This document shows, one piece after another, positions 5,338-9,151 of a stretch of 9,151 nt of DNA. The notes under the pieces are model-generated. The model made no database searches, was not told the origin of the DNA, and worked only from the letters and a program-made list of their open reading frames with translations. Numbering within the stretch: position 1 is the first letter of the stretch; the number at the start of each line of letters is the position of its first letter. The position numbers and the translations under genes are program-made. Origin of the DNA: Candidatus Omnitrophota bacterium (GTDB lineage Bacteria; Omnitrophota; Gorgyraeia; Gygaellales; Profunditerraquicolaceae); NCBI GenBank assembly GCA_028687525.1, contig JAQTZX010000042.1, positions 1-9,151 on the forward strand, read 5' to 3'.

Positions 5338-6689
5338 ATGATGAGCCCGACAACATCCACTACACTGGTAGTTATGGGGCCGGCAAGACAGGCGGGATCA
5401 AGCCCGATCTTTTTTGAAACCAGCGGTAATGTGATCCCGGTAACAATCGCCACAATGACTATAAGGAACATGGTTAATCCCACGACCACGGAAACCACGA
5501 ATTCCTTTTGAAGCAGAAAAGCCCTCCCCAGCGCTACTGTTCCCACGACCAATGCCATTAAAAGTGCGGTAATAATCTCCAGCCGGATAACTTTCCACAT
5601 GTTTTTGAAAGTAACGTCCCCGGTGGCCATGCCGCGTATAATAGTAATGGATGTCTGGGCTCCGGCGTTCCCGCCGGTATCCAGTAGCATGGGGATGAAG
5701 AACGTGAGCGTCACCACCGCGCTAAGGGTGTGTTCGAATGTTTTCAGGACGGTTCCGGTTAAAAAATCAAAGACAAGGAGTAACATCAACCATCCCGCCC
5801 TTCTTTGAAAGAGTTCCATAACGTTGGTTTTCTGGTAATTGATGATTTTGCCTTCGGCGGGGTCCATTTTACCGACTTCGTACAAATCGCTGGTTGCCTG
5901 TCGTTCTATAATATCCACGACGTCGTCAATGGTAATCATGCCTACCAGCCGCCCCGACTTATCTATTACCGGGGCGTCCAGCAGGTCATATTTGGAGAAA
6001 CGCTTGGCGACTTCCGTTTTATCCAGATCGGTTTCTATCTTTGCTTCATCCCCCCCGGACATTATATCTTTGATGAGCATGTCCGGAGGAGCCTTGAGGA
6101 GTGTTTGTACGCTGACTTTCCCGATTAGAATATGGTTGTCGTCCGTAACATAAGCGGAATGGATATCTTTTGCGTGGGACATGGTCAGGTTGTCTTGCAG
6201 GGTGAGCAGTGCTTTGCGCGCGGTCATGGTCTTTTTTGTTTCCACGATATCGGTGGTCATGATACCGCCGGCGGTATCCTCGGGATAAGTAAGGAGCTCT
6301 TTGACGTTATTGGCTTCCTCGCTTTTCATGATGCTGAGGAATTTTTTCATCACCGCCTGGGGAAGGTCCTTGAAAAGTTTTGTCCGTTCGTCAGGGGCCA
6401 TTTCGTTCAAGATCAGGGAAACTTCTTCGCAGTTGAGATTATTCATAAGGAAGGATTGTTCCTCGAAGTTCAGGTCTTCGAAGACTTCCACCGCCTTGCG
6501 CGGACTTAGGAGTTTAAAAAGCAATATTTTTTCCTGATTATCCAGACTTTGCCATCCCTCGGCCATGTCTATTGAATTGATTTTACGCAGGAAGTCCTTC
6601 AGGGTGGCGAAGTCCTTATGGATGATGAATTCTTTTATCTCCGGGAGGAAAAGCGCGAAAACCTTTAATTTTTGATTATGATTCTTCAT
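5292..6689 (-). CDS. mgtE: magnesium transporter MgtE
   Basis: MgtE is a Mg2+-gated Mg2+ channel of the cytoplasmic membrane. From the ATG at 6689 the protein has 465 residues, near the family norm. Order: MgtE N-domain (about 20-130), the junction YPEDTAGGIMT (135-145), two CBS domains (about 145-200 and 208-262), the plug helix (about 267-295) and five membrane helices (about 297-460). Pore-associated GGNAGAQ is at 339-345. DPA with D431 and the later D445 have the same 14-residue spacing as D418 and D432 of the Thermus channel, the Mg2+ site in the pore. An in-frame ATG at 6743 would add 18 residues. I prefer 6689 because CGGAG (6696-6700) is well spaced before it and a TATAAT box lies between the two starts. 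No M-box riboswitch is seen. The 3' end runs 46 bases into lgt. Confidence 0.95.
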   Translation of the reverse strand: MKNHNQKLKVFALFLPEIKEFIIHKDFATLKDFLRKINSIDMAEGWQSLDNQEKILLFKLLSPRKAVEVFEDLNFEEQSFLMNNLNCEEVSLILNEMAPDERTKLFKDLPQAVMKKFLSIMKSEEANNVKELLTYPEDTAGGIMTTDIVETKKTMTARKALLTLQDNLTMSHAKDIHSAYVTDDNHILIGKVSVQTLLKAPPDMLIKDIMSGGDEAKIETDLDKTEVAKRFSKYDLLDAPVIDKSGRLVGMITIDDVVDIIERQATSDLYEVGKMDPAEGKIINYQKTNVMELFQRRAGWLMLLLVFDFLTGTVLKTFEHTLSAVVTLTFFIPMLLDTGGNAGAQTSITIIRGMATGDVTFKNMWKVIRLEIITALLMALVVGTVALGRAFLLQKEFVVSVVVGLTMFLIVIVAIVTGITLPLVSKKIGLDPACLAGPITTSVVDVVGLIIYFKIAESFIPALRF

Positions 6690-6711
6690 GGTTTGCTCCG
6701 GTTTCAAACAC

Positions 6712-6717
6712 ATTATA
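6712..6717 (-). promoter_or_regulatory. -10 box of the mgtE promoter
   Basis: On the minus strand this reads TATAAT, a perfect -10 box, 22 bases upstream of the preferred mgtE ATG. Transcription would begin near 6705, giving a leader of about 15 bases. No good -35 hexamer is found at 16-18 bases; the nearest candidate, TTTGAA at 6739-6744, is 21 bases away. The site is therefore a partial promoter call. Confidence 0.42.
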
Positions 6718-6784
6718 ATACCGCAAAACATCCGGCATTTCAAAGCTAATTTTAATATTTTTTTATGATCATACCGTTTTCATC

Positions 6785-6820
6785 CCCCTTTTCGGAAAAC
6801 CACGGCTGTCAAGCCGGGGG
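6785..6820. other. compact structured patch in the mgtE-hppA spacer
   Basis: CGGCT (6803-6807) pairs with AGCCG (6812-6816) around a GTCA loop, extended by CC/GG across one mismatch. TTTT-CGG-AAAA (6789-6799) can form a second, weak hairpin. CCCC (6785-6788) and GGGG (6817-6820) could close both into a three-way junction. CTCCTTTTATT follows on the + strand but the T-run is interrupted. It could be a repeat element or a small structured RNA; function unknown. Confidence 0.35.
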
Positions 6821-6836
6821 CCTCCTTTTATTCCCG

Positions 6837-6861
6837 TTTGTATTGGTTTGTACCCATTGTA
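6837..6861. repeat. three short TTGTA direct repeats spaced about one helical turn
   Basis: TTTGTA at 6837-6842, TTTGTA at 6847-6852 and ATTGTA at 6856-6861 lie 10 and 9 bases apart. They end 34 bases before the hppA -35 box. Repeats on one face of the helix at this distance could bind an activator, but the motif is short and may be chance. Confidence 0.3.
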
Positions 6862-6894
6862 TCCCGATTCCATCTTCCCATCCTTCATTTTCGC

Positions 6895-6922
6895 TTGCTT
6901 TATGCTAAAAATGTGCTAATAT
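6895..6922 (+). promoter_or_regulatory. extended -10 promoter of hppA
   Basis: TTGCTT (6895-6900) is separated by 16 bases from TAATAT (6917-6922). TGC immediately before the -10 box makes it an extended -10. Transcription would start near 6929 and leave a leader of about 74 bases before the hppA ATG. Confidence 0.55.
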
Positions 6923-6934
6923 GTAAAAATTAAT

Positions 6935-6953
6935 CGGTCATAAAGGGTGACCG
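6935..6953 (+). promoter_or_regulatory. inverted repeat in the hppA leader
   Basis: CGGTCA (6935-6940) and TGACCG (6948-6953) form a perfect six-base inverted repeat around seven bases. It begins about six bases after the predicted transcription start. As DNA it could be a repressor site; as RNA a hairpin in the 5' leader. It is 35 bases upstream of the ribosome site, so it would not mask it directly. Confidence 0.4.
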
Positions 6954-7002
6954 TGGAGCGGATCGTTCCCGTTATCTTTATCAAACAGAAGGAGGTTTTG
7001 AA

Positions 7003-9108
7003 ATGTTCGGTTTTGATCTGTTGGTTCTCGCGCCGCTGGGGTCTATTCTGGCGTTGGGTTTCGCGGCCTATCTTTATTTCAGTATCATGAAATGTGATGA
7101 AGGCACGGATAAGATGAAGGAGATCGCCCAGGCAGTGCGTATCGGAGCACAGGCGTATTTGAAAAGGCAGTACATGGGGGTTGTTTTGTTTTTCGTGATA
7201 ATGTTCGTCATCCTCCTGGTACTGGCGTTTAATAAATTCCTGGTCATATTTGTTCCATTTGCTTTTATCAGCGGCGGTTTTTTTTCCGGGTTGTCGGGTT
7301 TTATCGGAATGACCACCGCCACTAAATCCTCCAACCGTACTGCGGCCGCGGCTATGAAAAGCCTTAACTCCGGTTTGCGGGTGGCGTTTTCCAGCGGAGC
7401 GGTCATGGGTTTGACCGTGGTTGGTTTGGGGCTCCTGGATTTGAGCATCTGGTATTATTTCCTCGATTGGTATTATACCGGTCATGCCCTTCCTATAGGA
7501 ACGGATAAAATAACCGCCATCACTTCCACCATGCTTTGTTTCGGGATGGGCGCGAGTTCCCAGGCCCTTTTTGCCAGGGTCGGCGGCGGTATTTTCACCA
7601 AAGCCGCGGATGTGGGCGCGGACCTGGTGGGAAAAGTCGAAGCAGGTATTCCCGAGGATGACCCGCGGAACCCGGCGGTAATCGCCGACAACGTGGGAGA
7701 TAACGTAGGCGACGTGGCGGGAATGGGCGCTGATCTGTATGAATCATATGTCGGTTCTATCGTTGCTACATCTGCTTTGGGCGTGGCCGCGGGACTGGGT
7801 ATTGCGGGCGTGACTGTTCCCATGGTTATGGCGGCGGTCGGCGTTATCGCTTCGATCTTAGGGACATTTTTCGTGAAAAGCGGCGAGCAGGCCAGCCAGC
7901 GGGTTTTATTAGCGGCTTTGCGCAAGGGGGTTTTCGTAAGTTCATTTCTGGTCGCCGGTGTCTCTTATTTTCTGGTATGGAAGACGCTGGGGATGGAGAA
8001 TATCGGTGTTTATTTCGCCGTGCTTGCCGGGCTGGTGGCCGGCGTTATTATAGGATTGGTCACCGAATATTACACCTCCAGCGGTTTCAAGCCCACGAAA
8101 GCAATCGCCGAGGCTTCGGTTACCGGCCCGGCAACCGTGATCATCGCCGGTATGGCCGCGGGTATGATGTCCACCGCTTTGCCGGTTATCATTGCAGGTG
8201 CTGCGATCCTGGCCAGTTTCTTTATGGCTGGAGGAGCGGCTAATTATAACCTCGGTTTGTACGGTATCGCGATTTCCGCGGTAGGCATGCTTTCAACCCT
8301 CGGCATAACCCTGGCGACCGATGCCTACGGCCCGGTTGCGGATAATGCCGGAGGCAACGCCGAGATGTCGCATCTTCCTCCCGAAGTAAGAAAGAGGACC
8401 GACGCCCTTGATGCCCTGGGAAACACGACCGCGGCAACCGGTAAAGGTTTTGCCATCGGTTCGGCGGCCCTGACCGCCCTGGCCCTGATCGCCGCGTACC
8501 GGGACCAGGTCCTGCTTATCACGAAAAAAGAACTGGTATTAAGCTTAATGAATCCCAACGTGATCGTGGGATTATTCATCGGCGGGATGCTTCCGTTTTT
8601 CTTCTGTTCCCTTACCATGCGCGCGGTGGGAAGGGCGGCGGGGAAAATAGTGGTTGAGGTGCGCAGGCAGTTTAAAGAGATCGCCGGTCTTATGGAAGGC
8701 AAGGCAAAACCGGATTACGCCCGGTGCGTTACCATTGCTACCGCCGCGGCCCAGGCAGAAATGATCGCTCCGGCTTTGGTGGCCATCGCGGCTCCCCTGG
8801 CAGTGGGTTTACTCATCGGCATAGAAGCGGAAGCCGGGCTTTTGGTCGGCGCCACCGTAACCGGGTTTGTTCTGGCGGTTATGATGGCCAACTCAGGCGG
8901 CGCCTGGGATAACGCCAAAAAGTATGTCGAAGAAGGCAATTTCGGCGGCAAAGGCTCTCCGTCCCATAAAGCGACCGTGGTTGGGGATACCGTCGGCGAC
9001 CCCTTCAAGGATACATCCGGTCCGTCGCTGAACATCTTGATCAAGCTTATGTCCATGGTTTCCATCGTGTTCGCTTCGTTCATGGTCTCAAATACGTTAT
9101 TTAAGTAG
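7003..9108 (+). CDS. hppA: membrane pyrophosphatase, K+-dependent, probably Na+-pumping
   Basis: This 701-residue integral membrane pump, expected to span the membrane about 16 times, hydrolyses Mg-pyrophosphate to move Na+ or H+ out of the cytoplasm. Substrate motifs: DVGADLVGKVE (203-213), the acidic repeat DNVGDNVGDVAGM (229-241), NAGGNAEM (448-455) and GDTVGDPFKDTSGPSLN (661-677). GNTTAATGKG (473-482) has Ala and Gly where K+-independent enzymes have Lys and Thr, so K+ dependence is predicted. DLYESYVG (244-251) places the gate glutamate (E247) as in the Na+-pumping Thermotoga enzyme (E246) rather than four residues later as in plant H+ pumps; a dual Na+/H+ pump remains possible. K681 in ILIKL matches the gate lysine. 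AAGGAGG at 6989-6995, seven bases before the ATG, fixes the start. The gene is monocistronic or leads an operon; only 43 bases follow, with no clear terminator. Confidence 0.96.
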   Translation: MFGFDLLVLAPLGSILALGFAAYLYFSIMKCDEGTDKMKEIAQAVRIGAQAYLKRQYMGVVLFFVIMFVILLVLAFNKFLVIFVPFAFISGGFFSGLSGFIGMTTATKSSNRTAAAAMKSLNSGLRVAFSSGAVMGLTVVGLGLLDLSIWYYFLDWYYTGHALPIGTDKITAITSTMLCFGMGASSQALFARVGGGIFTKAADVGADLVGKVEAGIPEDDPRNPAVIADNVGDNVGDVAGMGADLYESYVGSIVATSALGVAAGLGIAGVTVPMVMAAVGVIASILGTFFVKSGEQASQRVLLAALRKGVFVSSFLVAGVSYFLVWKTLGMENIGVYFAVLAGLVAGVIIGLVTEYYTSSGFKPTKAIAEASVTGPATVIIAGMAAGMMSTALPVIIAGAAILASFFMAGGAANYNLGLYGIAISAVGMLSTLGITLATDAYGPVADNAGGNAEMSHLPPEVRKRTDALDALGNTTAATGKGFAIGSAALTALALIAAYRDQVLLITKKELVLSLMNPNVIVGLFIGGMLPFFFCSLTMRAVGRAAGKIVVEVRRQFKEIAGLMEGKAKPDYARCVTIATAAAQAEMIAPALVAIAAPLAVGLLIGIEAEAGLLVGATVTGFVLAVMMANSGGAWDNAKKYVEEGNFGGKGSPSHKATVVGDTVGDPFKDTSGPSLNILIKLMSMVSIVFASFMVSNTLFK

Positions 9109-9151
9109 AAAAGGACCTTTAATCAGGTTGAAAAAAAGGGCGGGTTGATAA

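Larger units (their letters stand above)
6690..7002. other. divergent mgtE-hppA spacer, no gene seen
   Basis: This 313-base stretch between divergent genes has no convincing coding frame. From left to right it holds the mgtE ribosome site and -10 box, an AT-rich tract with the perfect palindrome TATGATCATA (6764-6773), a structured GC-rich patch (6785-6820), three near-phased TTGTA copies (6838-6861), the hppA promoter (6895-6922), an inverted repeat in the hppA leader (6935-6953) and the hppA ribosome site AAGGAGG (6989-6995). It is rich in possible regulatory signals, but none matches an operator I can name. Confidence 0.7.

Noticed and set aside
6132..6509. 125-codon plus-strand frame within mgtE
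   Set aside because: It is antisense to the CBS and N-domain coding region of MgtE, with no own ribosome site or recognisable motif.
6690..6743. 18-codon N-terminal extension of MgtE from the ATG at 6743
   Set aside because: The ATG at 6689 has a well-spaced CGGAG, fits the family N-terminus, and the likely -10 box lies inside the extension.
6690..7002. Mg2+ riboswitch (M-box) for mgtE
   Set aside because: The predicted mgtE leader is only about 15 bases, too short for an M-box, and no M-box core was recognised on the minus strand.
6916..7485. 189-codon open frame on the minus strand opposite hppA
   Set aside because: It is antisense to a clear membrane pyrophosphatase, has biased polar Gln/His/Arg content, covers the hppA promoter and resembles no family.
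9109..9151. Terminator or start of a next gene after hppA
   Set aside because: AAAGGACCTTT has no room for a loop, and the A-rich and GGGCGGG tail gives neither a T-run nor a start codon with a ribosome site inside the window.

Overview
The window is a chromosomal segment with tightly packed, ordinary bacterial genes. Its gene content points to an anaerobic or microaerophilic, probably fermentative bacterium: a flavodiiron protein with rubredoxin, a small glutaredoxin with a thioredoxin reductase, a fructose-bisphosphate-type L-lactate dehydrogenase, an AmmeMemoRadiSam-type radical SAM protein and a membrane pyrophosphatase of the K+-dependent, Na+-pumping type. Lgt shows a membrane able to carry lipoproteins. 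Base composition is near balanced and Shine-Dalgarno sites are strong (AGGAGG type) at several genes. I cannot assign a phylum with confidence; an uncultured anaerobic lineage is the best guess. No phage, insertion sequence, CRISPR array, tRNA or rRNA was seen.

Layout. Bases 1-252 hold the 3' end of an AmrS-like radical SAM gene, followed by ldh (283-1239). A 155-base gap carries a weak terminator-like hairpin, a good sigma70-type promoter (TTGTTT-17-TATAAT) and a GC-rich leader hairpin. From this promoter a probable six-gene operon runs on the + strand: fprA (1395-2588), a 52-residue rubredoxin (2613-2771), a split-barrel flavoprotein of the PNPOx family (2775-3239), a small CPYC glutaredoxin-like protein (3286-3531), an AhpF-like thioredoxin reductase (3538-4449) and lgt (4504-5337). 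A 34-base hairpin sits over the stop codon of the PNPOx-like gene. On the - strand mgtE (5292-6689) converges on lgt, and the two coding ends overlap by 46 bases. A 313-base divergent spacer separates mgtE from hppA (7003-9108, +). It carries promoters for both genes and several small repeats and inverted repeats.

How the genes may work together. The FprA-rubredoxin pair is a classical O2 or NO reductase of anaerobes. Rubredoxin delivers electrons to the flavodiiron enzyme. The usual NAD(P)H:rubredoxin reductase is not in the window; a split-barrel flavoprotein and a glutaredoxin/flavin disulfide reductase pair sit in the operon instead. The reductase resembles the C-terminal part of AhpF and lacks the normal NADPH-binding HRR signature, so the pair could act as a two-piece AhpF-like electron line. 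The whole block reads as an oxidative-stress unit, with lactate dehydrogenase next door handling NADH. MgtE (Mg2+ channel) and HppA (Mg-pyrophosphate-driven ion pump) are divergent neighbours whose substrates are linked, since HppA needs Mg2+.

No clearly new defence or mobile system is visible. The items most worth a second look are the oxidative-stress operon without an obvious rubredoxin reductase, the atypical nucleotide site in the thioredoxin reductase, the hairpin at 3236-3269, and the structured mgtE-hppA spacer.
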